NCBI RefSeq assembly: GCF_030182585.1
Contig: NZ_JARXOW010000003.1
Coordinates: 115,617-179,616 of the forward strand
DNA length: 64,000 nt
Direction: 5' to 3'
DNA from: Pedobacter faecalis
Lineage (GTDB): Bacteria; Bacteroidota; Bacteroidia; Sphingobacteriales; Sphingobacteriaceae
In this document: piece after piece, positions 23,524 through 33,896 of the stretch
How positions within the stretch are numbered: position 1 is the stretch's first letter
How the letters are laid out: every line of letters begins with the position of its first letter
Translations under genes and position numbers: made by a program
Notes under the pieces: generated by a model
Database searches by the model: none
Told to the model about the DNA's origin: nothing
What the model saw: the letters and a program-made list of their open reading frames with translations, nothing else

Positions 23524-25731
23524 ATGAAGAACGCCTTGGTGATAGATCTGGAAGCGGAAAAACAGGAGATATTAAAGAGATACCGGGCATTGCTGCGCGC
23601 CTGCAAACCTACATTGCAGCGGGGCGATAAAAAGGAGATCAGAAAAGCATTTGATATGGCCCTTGAAAGCCATAAAAACATGCGCAGGAAGTCTGGCGAG
23701 CCTTATATCTATCATCCTATTGCCGTAGCACAAATTGCCGCGGAAGAGATTGGACTGGGCACCACTTCTATCGTTTGCGCTTTGCTGCACGATGTTGTTG
23801 AGGATACGGATATAACGCTGGAGGATATTGAGCGGGAGTTTGGCAAGAAAACGGCGAAGATCATTGATGGCCTGACCAAGATTTCCGGGGTATTCGATTA
23901 TAACAGTTCGCTTCAGGCTGAGAATTTCCGGAAGATGCTTCTTACGCTTGCTGACGACGTGCGCGTTATTCTGATCAAGCTGGCTGACAGGTTGCATAAC
24001 ATGCGTACGATGGACTTTATGCCCCGGCAGAAGCAGCTGAAGATTGCCTCGGAAACGATTTATTTGTACGCGCCATTAGCGCACCGATTGGGTTTGTATG
24101 CGATTAAGTCGGAGTTGGAGGACTTGTCCATGAAATACCTGGAACCTGACACTTACAAATATATAGCGACTCAGCTCAATGAGAAAAAGGCAGAAAGGGC
24201 GCTTTTCATAAAGCGTTTTGTGGAACCGATCAATGAGATTCTGGCTGAACAGGGATTGGTGGCCGACGTGTATGGCCGCCCGAAGTCTATTCATTCGATC
24301 TGGAACAAAATGAAGAGCAAAAATATTCCTTTCGACGAGGTGTACGATCTTTTTGCGATACGTATTATTCTGGATAGTGCTCCGGAAAGTGAAAAGGCCG
24401 ACTGCTGGAAGGCTTATTCTATTGTAACGGATCTATACCGGCCCAATCCTGACCGGCTGCGCGACTGGGTATCGTCGCCCAAAGGTAACGGATACGAATC
24501 TCTGCATACCACAGTCATGGGACCTAAGGGTCAGTGGGTGGAGATTCAGATCCGTACGAAACGGATGAACGAAATTGCCGAGAAGGGTTTTGCTGCGCAC
24601 TGGAAATACAAAGAATCGAGTAATGACAACGGGCTCGACCAATGGATTATGAAGGTCCGGGAGATGCTAAATAATCCGGAGTCGAATGCGCTGGATTTCC
24701 TGGACGACTTCAAGATGAACCTGTTCTCTGACGAGATATTCATCTTCACGCCGAAAGGGGCGCTCATCCAGCTTCCGCTGGGCGCTACAGCCTTGGACTT
24801 TGCTTTTGAAATACATACTGATGTGGGTGCAAAGTGTATAGGCGCAAAAGTGAACCATAAGCTGGTGCCTCTCTCCTATAAGTTGCAGAACGGCGATCAG
24901 GTGGAGATTATCACTTCCGGCAAGCAGATGCCTAAGGAAGACTGGCTGAATATTGTGGTTACCGCCAAAGCGAAGTCCAAGATCAAGTCATCATTGAAGG
25001 AAGAGAAAAGGAAAATTGCAGAAACGGGCAAGGAAATCCTTGAACGGAAACTGAAATCGCTCAAGATCACCTACAGCACAGACAACCTGAACAAGATTGC
25101 CTATTTCTTTAAGTTGCCGTCTACACAGGATTTATTTATAGCGGTGGCGAACGGGAAGATAGAGGTTAAGGATCTACGCGAATATCAGGCGAGCGAGAAA
25201 GAACTTGAAAGCCGGGTGACAGAGAAATCAGAGCATCAGCAGATTGAAACAATATTAAGCAAGGTTAAAAGCCCGGAATCTGACACCTTACTGATCGGTG
25301 AAGACCTGCAAAAAATTGATTATACCCTTGCGGCTTGCTGTAACCCAATTCCGGGTGATGACGTATTTGGCTTTGTGACGGTTAACGAGGGGATTAAAAT
25401 TCATAGGACAAGTTGCCCGAATGCAGCACAGCTGATGTCGAATTATGGATATAGGGTCGTAAAGGCGAAATGGAACAAGCAGCAGGAACTGACTTTCCTG
25501 ACCGGACTGCATATTATTGGTATTGACGATGTGGGGCTGATCAATAACATCACCAAAGTAATTTCGAACGATTTTAAGGTCAATATGCGTTCTATAACCG
25601 TGGATACCGATAACGGGATATTTGACGGTTCGATCATGGTGTTCGTGCATGACAAGGAACACCTGGATAACCTGATCGAAAACCTGTTACGGGTAAAAGG
25701 GGTAACGGGAGTAACGCGGTTTGACGCCTAA
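23524..25731 (+). CDS. Bifunctional (p)ppGpp synthetase/hydrolase RelA/SpoT
   Basis: The 735-residue protein makes and degrades the stringent-response alarmone. It contains an HD hydrolase domain (about 45-195) with ALLHDVVEDTD, a synthetase domain (about 245-360) with YGRPKSIHSIW, VYDLFAIRIILDS and EIQIRTKRMNEIAEKGFAAHWKYKE, a TGS domain (about 400-460, IFIFTPKGALIQLP), and a C-terminal ACT domain. Both catalytic centres look intact, so it is bifunctional rather than a synthetase-only RelA. A TTG precedes the ATG; the ATG at 23524 is used. An AAAGGA lies upstream. fur and purA follow on the same strand. Confidence 0.95.
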   Translation: MKNALVIDLEAEKQEILKRYRALLRACKPTLQRGDKKEIRKAFDMALESHKNMRRKSGEPYIYHPIAVAQIAAEEIGLGTTSIVCALLHDVVEDTDITLEDIEREFGKKTAKIIDGLTKISGVFDYNSSLQAENFRKMLLTLADDVRVILIKLADRLHNMRTMDFMPRQKQLKIASETIYLYAPLAHRLGLYAIKSELEDLSMKYLEPDTYKYIATQLNEKKAERALFIKRFVEPINEILAEQGLVADVYGRPKSIHSIWNKMKSKNIPFDEVYDLFAIRIILDSAPESEKADCWKAYSIVTDLYRPNPDRLRDWVSSPKGNGYESLHTTVMGPKGQWVEIQIRTKRMNEIAEKGFAAHWKYKESSNDNGLDQWIMKVREMLNNPESNALDFLDDFKMNLFSDEIFIFTPKGALIQLPLGATALDFAFEIHTDVGAKCIGAKVNHKLVPLSYKLQNGDQVEIITSGKQMPKEDWLNIVVTAKAKSKIKSSLKEEKRKIAETGKEILERKLKSLKITYSTDNLNKIAYFFKLPSTQDLFIAVANGKIEVKDLREYQASEKELESRVTEKSEHQQIETILSKVKSPESDTLLIGEDLQKIDYTLAACCNPIPGDDVFGFVTVNEGIKIHRTSCPNAAQLMSNYGYRVVKAKWNKQQELTFLTGLHIIGIDDVGLINNITKVISNDFKVNMRSITVDTDNGIFDGSIMVFVHDKEHLDNLIENLLRVKGVTGVTRFDA

Positions 25732-25769
25732 AATTCCGGACAAATATTAGCGTTTTATTTAAAAAGTGG

Positions 25770-25777
25770 TACCTTTG
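25770..25777 (+). promoter_or_regulatory. TAnnTTTG box and ribosome site before fur
   Basis: TACCTTTG matches the -7 consensus and is followed at once by AAGGAG, a good ribosome-binding site 11 nt before the fur ATG at 25793. If the box is used, the start site would fall at or inside the ribosome site, so box and ribosome site may be alternatives. Confidence 0.4.
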
Positions 25778-25792
25778 AAGGAGTTGAAATTT

Positions 25793-26284
25793 ATGTCTAC
25801 AAACCATAACAGCGAGCTGGTAAGAAAAATATTCGAAGCTTACCTCGAGAATAAAAGCCTTAGAAAAACGCCTGAACGTTTTGCTATCCTTGAAGAGATT
25901 TATTCGCGGGATGATCACTTCGATGTAGAAACCCTGTATATCCACATGAAGAATCAGAAATATCGTGTGAGCAGGGCTACGGTTTACAATACCCTTGAAC
26001 TGCTCGTGTCATGTGACCTGGTCACCAAGCATCAGTTTGGTAAAAATATGGCGCAGTTTGAAAAGTCTTACGGATATCATCAGCACGACCATATCATTTG
26101 CATCGATTGTGGCAAAGTGGTTGAGTTCTGTGATCCGAGGATCCACCAGATTCAAACTATGGTTGGCGATTTGTTAAAATTTGATATAAAACACCATTCA
26201 CTGAACCTGTATGGTATTTGTTTCGATTGTTCTGCAAAGGCCGCGATGAATGTCCAGAATGCTGACGTGAAAAATGCAAGTTAA
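25793..26284 (+). CDS. Fur-family transcriptional regulator
   Basis: The 163-residue protein is a winged-helix metal- or peroxide-sensing repressor of the Fur/PerR/Zur family. The DNA-binding half contains LRKTPERFAILEEIYSRDDHFDVETLY and RVSRATVYNTLELLVSCDLV (recognition helix); the dimer and metal half has HQHDHIICIDCGKVVEFCD with a CxxC zinc site, and a second pair of cysteines in GICFDC near the end. Which metal or signal it senses cannot be read off. The start follows AAGGAG; an upstream GTG would add nine unlikely residues. It lies between relA/spoT and purA. Confidence 0.92.
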   Translation: MSTNHNSELVRKIFEAYLENKSLRKTPERFAILEEIYSRDDHFDVETLYIHMKNQKYRVSRATVYNTLELLVSCDLVTKHQFGKNMAQFEKSYGYHQHDHIICIDCGKVVEFCDPRIHQIQTMVGDLLKFDIKHHSLNLYGICFDCSAKAAMNVQNADVKNAS

Positions 26285-26321
26285 ACTATCCAATTATATA
26301 TATTCTAGTTTTTAAATTTAA

Positions 26322-27602
<1,281 letters not shown>

Positions 27603-27607
27603 GTGAT

Positions 27608-27633
27608 AAAGAGCGGCTATGCCGCTTTTATTA
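27608..27633 (+). terminator. Intrinsic terminator after purA
   Basis: AGCGGC (27612-27617) and GCCGCT (27621-27626) form a tight 6-bp stem with loop TAT, extended by A-T pairs and followed by TTTTATTATTT. It separates purA from pabB. Confidence 0.75.
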
Positions 27634-27656
27634 TTTAGTATATTCATTTAAATCGG

Positions 27657-28946
27657 ATGAGTCCAGAGGATTTCCTGTCGTTTAAACAAAAAGCGCTGCA
27701 ATGGGCGTCGACTTTTGACGTTTGCTGTTGCCTCGACTCGAATGGTTATGAGGACAGGTTCGGAAACTACGAGTTTATGCTTGCCGCCGGAGCAAGCCGA
27801 AGTGTTGAGGCGCAGGCAGGCAATGCTTTTGACACGTTAAAGCATTTCTACAGCAAAGATAAGCCTTGGATGTTCGGCCTGTTTGGGTACGACCTTAAAA
27901 ACGAAACCGAACGCCTTCGGTCCGAAAATATAGACGGTCTTGAATTTCCTGACTTGTTTTTTTTCGTTCCCGAATATCTGATCATCGCTTGTGGGACGAA
28001 GATTGAAGTCGTGATCGGAGAAACGCACATTCTCAAAGAAATTGACAGACAGGAAACGTTCCAGACGCCTGATGTCGCAATACAATTCCAGCATAGAATG
28101 TCAAGACAGGCCTACCTTGATATTGTATGTAAGCTGAAAAACCATATATCGCGAGGTGACGTATACGAGATCAACTTTTGCCAGGAGTTCTTCGCTGAAA
28201 ATGCTTATATAGATCCGGTGGCTGTCTACCGCCAGCTTAATGCCATATCCCCCACTCCATTTTCAGGCTTTTTGAAGATACGGGAAAAGTATATACTGTG
28301 CGCTAGTCCGGAAAGGTTTCTCTGTAAACAAGGGGAGCTTCTGGTCTCGCAACCTATTAAAGGAACGGCCCCTCGCGCTACAAACACGCTTGAAGATCAG
28401 CTGATTCGGGAGCGATTAAAGACCGACATGAAAGAGCAGACTGAAAATGTGATGATCGTTGATCTGGTGAGAAATGATTTGACGAGATCTGCTAAAAAAG
28501 GTACAGTTAAAGTAGAGGAACTCTTTGGCATCTACGCTTTCCCGCAGGTTTATCAAATGATTTCCACGGTGACCTGCGAAAAGGATGCTGAAGTGGATCT
28601 GATCGACGTGATTAAAAATGCTTTTCCAATGGGCTCGATGACCGGCGCGCCAAAAGTAAGTGCCTTGAAATTGTCTGAAGAATATGAACGCAGTAAGCGA
28701 GGTGCTTATTCCGGCGCGCTAGGGTATTTTACTCCCTCTGGAAACTTCGATTTTAATGTGGTGATCAGAAGTATTTTGTACAACGAAACTAAACATTATG
28801 TCTCTTTTCAGGTTGGCAGCGCAATAACGCATACTGCTGTCGCTGAGAACGAATATGAAGAATGCCTTTTGAAGGCCTCTGCGATCATGGCTGTGCTTAA
28901 CAACAAAAAAACCGCTGTGAACAGCGGTCTTGAATCTATCGGATAG
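27657..28946 (+). CDS. pabB: Aminodeoxychorismate synthase component I (PabB-like)
   Basis: The 429-residue protein is a chorismate-binding enzyme of the TrpE/PabB family. The PIKGTAPR motif carries the lysine that distinguishes aminodeoxychorismate synthase (PIKGT) from anthranilate synthase (PIAGT), so it most likely makes 4-amino-4-deoxychorismate for folate synthesis. Other family motifs are SRGDVYEINFCQEF, the SPERFL strand, VMIVDLVRNDL and FPMGSMTGAPKVSALK. No glutamine amidotransferase partner (PabA) is adjacent. Its last 11 bp overlap the convergent M48 gene, and the terminator for that gene is inside this coding region. Confidence 0.88.
   Translation: MSPEDFLSFKQKALQWASTFDVCCCLDSNGYEDRFGNYEFMLAAGASRSVEAQAGNAFDTLKHFYSKDKPWMFGLFGYDLKNETERLRSENIDGLEFPDLFFFVPEYLIIACGTKIEVVIGETHILKEIDRQETFQTPDVAIQFQHRMSRQAYLDIVCKLKNHISRGDVYEINFCQEFFAENAYIDPVAVYRQLNAISPTPFSGFLKIREKYILCASPERFLCKQGELLVSQPIKGTAPRATNTLEDQLIRERLKTDMKEQTENVMIVDLVRNDLTRSAKKGTVKVEELFGIYAFPQVYQMISTVTCEKDAEVDLIDVIKNAFPMGSMTGAPKVSALKLSEEYERSKRGAYSGALGYFTPSGNFDFNVVIRSILYNETKHYVSFQVGSAITHTAVAENEYEECLLKASAIMAVLNNKKTAVNSGLESIG
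28904..28928 (-). terminator. Intrinsic terminator of the M48 operon, inside pabB
   Basis: On the minus strand ACCGCTG and CAGCGGT (28911-28917 with 28922-28928) make a 7-bp stem with a 4-nt loop, followed by seven T residues (the A-run at 28905-28911). It begins 8 bases after the M48 stop and is embedded in the 3' end of the pabB coding sequence. Confidence 0.75.
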
Positions 28947-29763
28947 GTTTCCCTGTTGTAGAGTTGTAATATCGTTGTGCCTCTGGTAGAGCTCGCTGGA
29001 TTTGAGCAATACGTGTAGCATCACTTGGGTGTGTACTTAAAAACTCAGGTGGTTTCTGGCTTCCCTGTGAGGCGCTGGACATTCTTTGCCAGAAGGATGT
29101 GGCATTTTGCGGATTGTATCCTGCCATTGCCATAAATATGAGACCTAATCTGTCTGCCTCCAATTCCTGATTTCGCGAGTATTTTAACATCGCAATTGGA
29201 GCTCCAACGCCGTACAGGGTGTTAAAAACAGATTGACTGCGTGGATTTCTGGACAAGGCCACGTTTCCGGCGACACCTATGCCCTGCGACACCATTTCCT
29301 GAGACATACGTTCGGCGCTGTGGCCTGCTATTGCGTGAGCGATTTCATGCCCTAAAACCGTTGCCAGGCCAGCATCATCCTGCGTGACAGGCAGTATTCC
29401 GGTATAAACCACAATTTTTCCGCCGGGCATGCACCATGCGTTCAGCTCCTTACTCTGAACAACATTCACTTCCCACTTATAGTCGGCAATCAGGTCTCCG
29501 TAATTGTTGTTGTTCATATAATTCTTCACAGAAGCAATTAGCTTGTTGCCTACATTCTTAACCCGCTGCGCCTGAGCGTTATTACTGGGCAGAACCGCAC
29601 TTTTGTTTTCTGTAAGAAACTCGCTGTAAGCTTGAAATGCCATTGGCAACACCTGATCGTTACTCACCAGGTTTAACCTGCTTCTGCCAGTCAAGGGTAC
29701 CGTAGAACAAGATGATAGGGCCAGCGCAACCGCAACTGATCCTGTAAGTAATATCCTTCTCAT
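28936..29763 (-). CDS. M48-family zinc metallopeptidase lipoprotein
   Basis: This 275-residue lipoprotein (lipobox LSSC) is a periplasmic M48 peptidase of the BepA/LoiP type, which act in outer-membrane quality control. The zinc motif HEIAH is in LATVLGHEIAHAIAGHSAERM (about residues 140-160), and the third ligand is the Glu in YSRNQELEADRLGLIFMAMAGY. Unlike BepA there is no TPR tail, so it is closer to LoiP/YcaL. It ends a minus-strand run that starts with DUF4783 and continues through nadC and plsY, with 9 nt between plsY and its ATG. Confidence 0.92.
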   Translation of the reverse strand: MRRILLTGSVAVALALSSCSTVPLTGRSRLNLVSNDQVLPMAFQAYSEFLTENKSAVLPSNNAQAQRVKNVGNKLIASVKNYMNNNNYGDLIADYKWEVNVVQSKELNAWCMPGGKIVVYTGILPVTQDDAGLATVLGHEIAHAIAGHSAERMSQEMVSQGIGVAGNVALSRNPRSQSVFNTLYGVGAPIAMLKYSRNQELEADRLGLIFMAMAGYNPQNATSFWQRMSSASQGSQKPPEFLSTHPSDATRIAQIQRALPEAQRYYNSTTGKPIR

Positions 29764-29772
29764 GATTTAGAA

Positions 29773-30420
29773 TTAAATTTTTCCTTTTTTAAAGAGGTAT
29801 ACTTTCGATTCCTTGCCTTTAAGCAGCCGTTCGAGATTTTTCTGGTGGGTAACCAGGACCAGTATGCAGACACACATCCCATATAAAACTTCCGACTTTA
29901 TAGAAGAATGCAGAATAAATACAATGCTTAAAGGGAATGTAAACCCTGCACATATGGAGCTTAGTGATACGTACTTCGTAACCAGCAACACGACAACAAA
30001 GACAAGAACACAAAGCATAGCCGCCTGGAAGTTTACTGCCAAAATCATTCCAAAAAGCGTGGCAACGCCCTTACCACCCCTAAACCCGGCGAAAACAGGA
30101 AAAAGATGGCCCATAACAGCGGTGACGCCAAGTGCCAGCTGGTAATTGATAAACTGTGAAGAGTTTTGCGGCCCGGTAACAGAGAGCCCTATAAAATAAG
30201 CCAGTTGGGTTGCTGTAAAACCTTTAGCTATATCGATGATCATCACGGCAAGTCCTGCCTTTTTTCCCAGTACCCGGAAAGTGTTTGTCGCCCCGGCATT
30301 CCCACTTCCGTATTCCCTTACATCCACGCCATAGAATGCCTGTCCGAGCCAGACTGCCGTGGGTATGGATCCTAAAAGATAGGCAAAGAGAACCGCGAAA
30401 ATCGAGTACACCGATATCAT
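29773..30420 (-). CDS. plsY: Glycerol-3-phosphate acyltransferase PlsY
   Basis: PlsY acylates glycerol-3-phosphate from acyl-phosphate in the first step of phospholipid synthesis at the inner membrane. The 215-residue protein shows its three conserved cytoplasmic motifs: YGSGNAGATNTFRVLG (about 37-52), GHLFPVFAGFRGGKGVAT (about 101-118) and VTHQKNLERLLKGKE near the end, with several membrane helices between them. It starts 4 nt after nadC, indicating co-transcription. Confidence 0.95.
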   Translation of the reverse strand: MISVYSIFAVLFAYLLGSIPTAVWLGQAFYGVDVREYGSGNAGATNTFRVLGKKAGLAVMIIDIAKGFTATQLAYFIGLSVTGPQNSSQFINYQLALGVTAVMGHLFPVFAGFRGGKGVATLFGMILAVNFQAAMLCVLVFVVVLLVTKYVSLSSICAGFTFPLSIVFILHSSIKSEVLYGMCVCILVLVTHQKNLERLLKGKESKVYLFKKGKI

Positions 30421-30424
30421 ATCC

Positions 30425-31267
30425 TTAAAAAGCTTTTAGACTCAGGTCAAGACTTTTTACAGAATGAGTGAGCGCACCCATGGATATATAATCGACGCCA
30501 CAAGCGGCGTAAGCCACCAGGTTGTCTCTGGTGATGCCACCTGATGCTTCGGTTATATAACGTCCGCCGATCAGGTTAACAGCTTCTGTCAGGTCGGCAT
30601 AATTAAAGTTGTCTAACATGATCCTGTCTACAGAGCCTGTCGCTAAAACTTCCGACAGCTCCATAAGGTTTCTCACCTCAATCTCGATCTCCAGTTGCTT
30701 TTTATGATTGCTTAAATAGTCGTTTGCCGACTCAATTGCGTTTTTGATACCTCCGGCAAAATCAACATGGTTGTCTTTGATGAGAATCATATCGTATAAG
30801 CCCGTACGGTGATTAACACCCCCTCCGATACGTACTGCCCACTTCTCGAAGTAGCGGAATCCAGGCGTCGTTTTGCGCGTATCTAATAGCTTGGTTTTGT
30901 AGGGTTCGAGAAGGTTGACGAGGTCGCGGGTTATGGTTGCTATCCCGCTCATGCGTTGCATGCAGTTCAACACCAACCGTTCTGAAAGTAAGATGGACTG
31001 CACATTTCCGGAAACGACCAAAACAACATCACCTTCTGCAACCTTGTCTCCATCCTTAGCGTACGCTTCAACGATCAACTGCTCGTCTACTGCGTGGAAT
31101 ATGCTTAGCGCGAGTTCGACTCCTGCTATGACCCCACTTTCTTTCACAAGCAGTTTTGCTCTGCCTTGTGTATTCCCCGGAATTGTTGCTAGTGAGGTAT
31201 GATCACCATCTCCCTGATCTTCTGAAATAGCGTGTCTTACGAACTGATCTATGATTTGCTTATCCAA
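30425..31267 (-). CDS. nadC: Nicotinate-nucleotide pyrophosphorylase (carboxylating)
   Basis: NadC converts quinolinate and PRPP to nicotinate mononucleotide in de novo NAD synthesis. The 280-residue protein has LNCMQRMSGIATIT, LDTRKTTPGFRYFEKWAVRIGGG and NHRTGLYDMILIKDNH, which hold the quinolinate- and phosphate-binding Arg, Lys and His residues, and ends with TEASGGITRDNL and DYISMGALTHSV. The start codon is TTG: an in-frame TAA lies two codons upstream and the next Met is at residue 83 or later, past essential structure. It lies 34 nt after the DUF4783 gene and 4 nt before plsY. Confidence 0.94.
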   Translation of the reverse strand: MDKQIIDQFVRHAISEDQGDGDHTSLATIPGNTQGRAKLLVKESGVIAGVELALSIFHAVDEQLIVEAYAKDGDKVAEGDVVLVVSGNVQSILLSERLVLNCMQRMSGIATITRDLVNLLEPYKTKLLDTRKTTPGFRYFEKWAVRIGGGVNHRTGLYDMILIKDNHVDFAGGIKNAIESANDYLSNHKKQLEIEIEVRNLMELSEVLATGSVDRIMLDNFNYADLTEAVNLIGGRYITEASGGITRDNLVAYAACGVDYISMGALTHSVKSLDLSLKAF

Positions 31268-31301
31268 AACTTAAATTTATTCCAAAAATAGCATTTTAGA
31301 A

Positions 31302-31697
31302 CTACTTCTCGGCCTCAATTCGCAATTCGGTGATAAAAAACGAAGCGGCGATTTTCTTCATTGTAACAGATACCCTGAAATTTCCGCTTTTTGTTGCAAG
31401 CGAGAAAGCTCCGTATCTGTAATTAGGATTTGTATCAAGGCGGTGTATAACCGCTGCCTTGACAGGAGGATGCTTAGAAAAGAAACTTCTCAATATTTGT
31501 TCTGCCTGTGCTTTTGCATACACATCTTCTTCGTCAATCACGCTTAATTCCACTGATGAGGTAAATGAGGATGCGATGTCTTTGGAATTACCCGCTTTGA
31601 GCTGATTCGATAGATTATCTAAAATATCGACCTGTACCGCATTGCCTGAAACAACGCTGTAAGAGAGCAGGAGTATGGATAAAAGGTACTTGATCAT
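31302..31697 (-). CDS. DUF4783 domain protein, exported
   Basis: The 131-residue protein has a signal peptide (MIKYLLSILLLSYSVVSGNA) and then a small NTF2-like domain matching DUF4783, a Bacteroidota family of unknown role. Typical stretches are LKAGNSKDIASSFTSSVELSV, QAEQILRSFFSKHPP and NYRYGAFSLATKSGNFRVSVTMKK. The ATG at 31697 is preferred over a frame extending to 31775 because only then does a signal peptide stand at the N-terminus. It is the first gene of the minus-strand nadC-plsY-M48 run and divergent from gpmI. Confidence 0.82.
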   Translation of the reverse strand: MIKYLLSILLLSYSVVSGNAVQVDILDNLSNQLKAGNSKDIASSFTSSVELSVIDEEDVYAKAQAEQILRSFFSKHPPVKAAVIHRLDTNPNYRYGAFSLATKSGNFRVSVTMKKIAASFFITELRIEAEK

Positions 31698-31785
31698 ATC
31701 ATTAGCTAATGTCAGAATTCGCACACAAACTATGCCACAGGTGTCCGAACTTGCGAATTTGCTTCGAAAGAACATATCTATGCCC

Positions 31786-31793
31786 TATATTTG
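31786..31793 (+). promoter_or_regulatory. TAnnTTTG promoter box before gpmI
   Basis: TATATTTG followed by C lies 28 nt before the gpmI ATG. A TTTG at 31758-31761 could be the -33 element, although the 24-nt spacing is longer than usual. Confidence 0.6.
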
Positions 31794-31821
31794 CCATTCC
31801 ACAGATTTTAAACTTGTGCTA

Positions 31822-33351
31822 ATGAATACTAATAAAAAGGTCGTGCTTCTAATCCTGGATGGATGGGGATATGGAAAAAGAGATCATTCTGACGCAGCTT
31901 TTGTTGCAAATACACCGTTCTTTGACAGTTTGCAGGAGAAATATCCTCATTCCAAATTGGAAGCCTCAGGAGAAGCGGTTGGCTTGCCTGCAGGACAGAT
32001 GGGTAATTCTGAAGTAGGTCATATGAACTTGGGCGCGGGCAGAATTGTGTACCAGGAACTGGGCAGAATTAATAAGGCTATAAGCGACAGAACATTGCAC
32101 GCTAATGAGGTTTTATTGGATGCATTCCATTATGCCAAGGTAAACAACAAGGCTGTTCATTTTATTGGTTTGTTGTCAGATGGAGGAGTACATGCTCATA
32201 TTAACCATCTTAAAGCGCTTTGTGACGCTGCTGACGAGCAGCATCTTGAAAACGTTTTTATCCATGCGTTCCTGGATGGCAGAGATACTGACCCTAACTC
32301 GGGAAAGGGCTTCGTTACGGATCTTTCCGAGCATTTGTCTCAGAGGAATTCGAATGCGAAACTTGCGAGTGTAGTGGGTCGCTACTTCGCGATGGACCGG
32401 GACAACCGCTGGGAGCGAATCCGTATTGCCTATGATATGCTTACAAAGGGCATCGGCCAACACACTAATGACGTGCTTGGTGCTATTACTGCCTCATACG
32501 AAAAGGGCGTAACAGATGAATTTGTACAACCAATAGTTATAACAGCACCTGATTTGCGTCCGGTTGCCACCATCCAGCCCGACGATGTGGTGATTTGTTT
32601 TAATTACAGAACAGACCGTGGCCGCGAAATTACTTCGGCGCTTTGTCAGACAGATTATCCTGACTTTGACATGCATTGTATGAAGCTGCATTATGTAACG
32701 ATGACGAGTTACGATGAGAGCTTCAGGAACGTTAATGTTATTTTTAGAAAAGACGACCTCTCGCTTACACTGGGCGAAGTTTTGGAGCAAAACCAAAAAC
32801 GGCAGATCCGCATTGCTGAAACGGAAAAATATCCTCACGTTACGTTCTTTTTCTCGGGCGGACGTGAAAAAGAGTTTGACGGAGAGAAGCGTATCCTTAT
32901 TCCCTCTCCGAAGGTGGCTACCTACGACCTGCAACCTGAGATGAGCGCAGATGGAATTGCTGATGCAATTTGCCTAGAGCTGGTGACTGGCTGGCCTGAT
33001 TTCGTTTGCCTGAATTTTGCAAATCCGGATATGGTAGGTCACACAGGTGTTTTTGAAGCTGTGGTAAAGGCGGTAGAAACTGCAGACCGTTGTATGGAGC
33101 GCGTGGTGACAACAGGCGTTGCGCATGGGTATTCTTTCATCATTTTAGCCGATCATGGCAATTCTGAATTTATGGTTAACGAGGATGGCTCTGTAAACAC
33201 CGCCCATACTACTAATTTGGTGCCTTGTATCTTAATTGATGGTGATTACCATTCAGTTGCGGACGGAAAATTAGGCGACATCGCGCCCACCGTTCTGAAA
33301 ATTATGGGTATTCCCAAGCCTGAAGTAATGACCGGGACCAGTCTTGTTTAA
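31822..33351 (+). CDS. gpmI: 2,3-bisphosphoglycerate-independent phosphoglycerate mutase
   Basis: GpmI interconverts 3- and 2-phosphoglycerate in glycolysis with two manganese ions. The 509-residue protein belongs to the alkaline phosphatase superfamily: LILDGWGYGKRD provides the first metal Asp, GQMGNSEVGHMNLGAGR the nucleophilic Ser, FLDGRDTDPNSG and RYFAMDRDNRWERI the substrate site, and ILADHGNSEFM the late metal His. ATG 31822 is the correct start; the open frame runs 49 residues further upstream but lacks similarity and would overlap the DUF4783 gene. The stop overlaps the next ATG (TAATG). Confidence 0.96.
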   Translation: MNTNKKVVLLILDGWGYGKRDHSDAAFVANTPFFDSLQEKYPHSKLEASGEAVGLPAGQMGNSEVGHMNLGAGRIVYQELGRINKAISDRTLHANEVLLDAFHYAKVNNKAVHFIGLLSDGGVHAHINHLKALCDAADEQHLENVFIHAFLDGRDTDPNSGKGFVTDLSEHLSQRNSNAKLASVVGRYFAMDRDNRWERIRIAYDMLTKGIGQHTNDVLGAITASYEKGVTDEFVQPIVITAPDLRPVATIQPDDVVICFNYRTDRGREITSALCQTDYPDFDMHCMKLHYVTMTSYDESFRNVNVIFRKDDLSLTLGEVLEQNQKRQIRIAETEKYPHVTFFFSGGREKEFDGEKRILIPSPKVATYDLQPEMSADGIADAICLELVTGWPDFVCLNFANPDMVGHTGVFEAVVKAVETADRCMERVVTTGVAHGYSFIILADHGNSEFMVNEDGSVNTAHTTNLVPCILIDGDYHSVADGKLGDIAPTVLKIMGIPKPEVMTGTSLV

Positions 33352-33893
33352 TGAAGCCTGCTTCCAAAATACTTTGTTTACTGATTATTACCTTATCTGC
33401 TTGTACCAGCGAACCGAAAGAGGTATTAAGAGGCGAGTATTTCGACCTAGCGGGTTATCTGCATAAAGAGGCCAGGCAATTATCATCAACCGTACGGAGA
33501 GCCAAAAAAACCGTAGGTATTGATGGTAGCTATGAGACAAAGGAATTGCGAATCACAGATTGGGAAGAGGAGCTTGCCCCTTTCATCGATGCCGACATTA
33601 ATAAGGCTGCATGGAGGGGAAAGTTTAGGGAAGTTAAGGATAAGAATAAGGTTTCTTACGTGTCGGAAGATACAAAAATACCGGTTAAGGAGCTTTCAGT
33701 TTCGTTCGAAAACAATGCGATAGATGCGATTTCTGTGGTACTTAAAACGGATAATATATTGTATTCATCGTACGACAGCCTGCGGTTCTTCCCCGATAGT
33801 CTCTATGAGATCAGACGGGTTCAAAAAATTAACATGCTGGGAGAAAAAGTTTACACGGTTCGCGCCTCCTTAAAAAAAAGCAAAGCGGAATAA
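33351..33893 (+). CDS. Hypothetical lipoprotein, 180 residues
   Basis: No named family is recognised. The protein starts with a lipoprotein signal (MKPASKILCLLIITLSAC, lipobox LSAC at 15-18), followed by a helical region (YFDLAGYLHKEARQLSS) and a beta-rich C-terminal half. Proteins of this shape are common next to gpmI in Sphingobacteriaceae, where they remain hypothetical. Its ATG overlaps the gpmI stop in TAATG, so translation is coupled. It converges on the TPR gene with a 3-nt gap. Confidence 0.75.
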   Translation: MKPASKILCLLIITLSACTSEPKEVLRGEYFDLAGYLHKEARQLSSTVRRAKKTVGIDGSYETKELRITDWEEELAPFIDADINKAAWRGKFREVKDKNKVSYVSEDTKIPVKELSVSFENNAIDAISVVLKTDNILYSSYDSLRFFPDSLYEIRRVQKINMLGEKVYTVRASLKKSKAE

Positions 33894-33896
33894 TTG

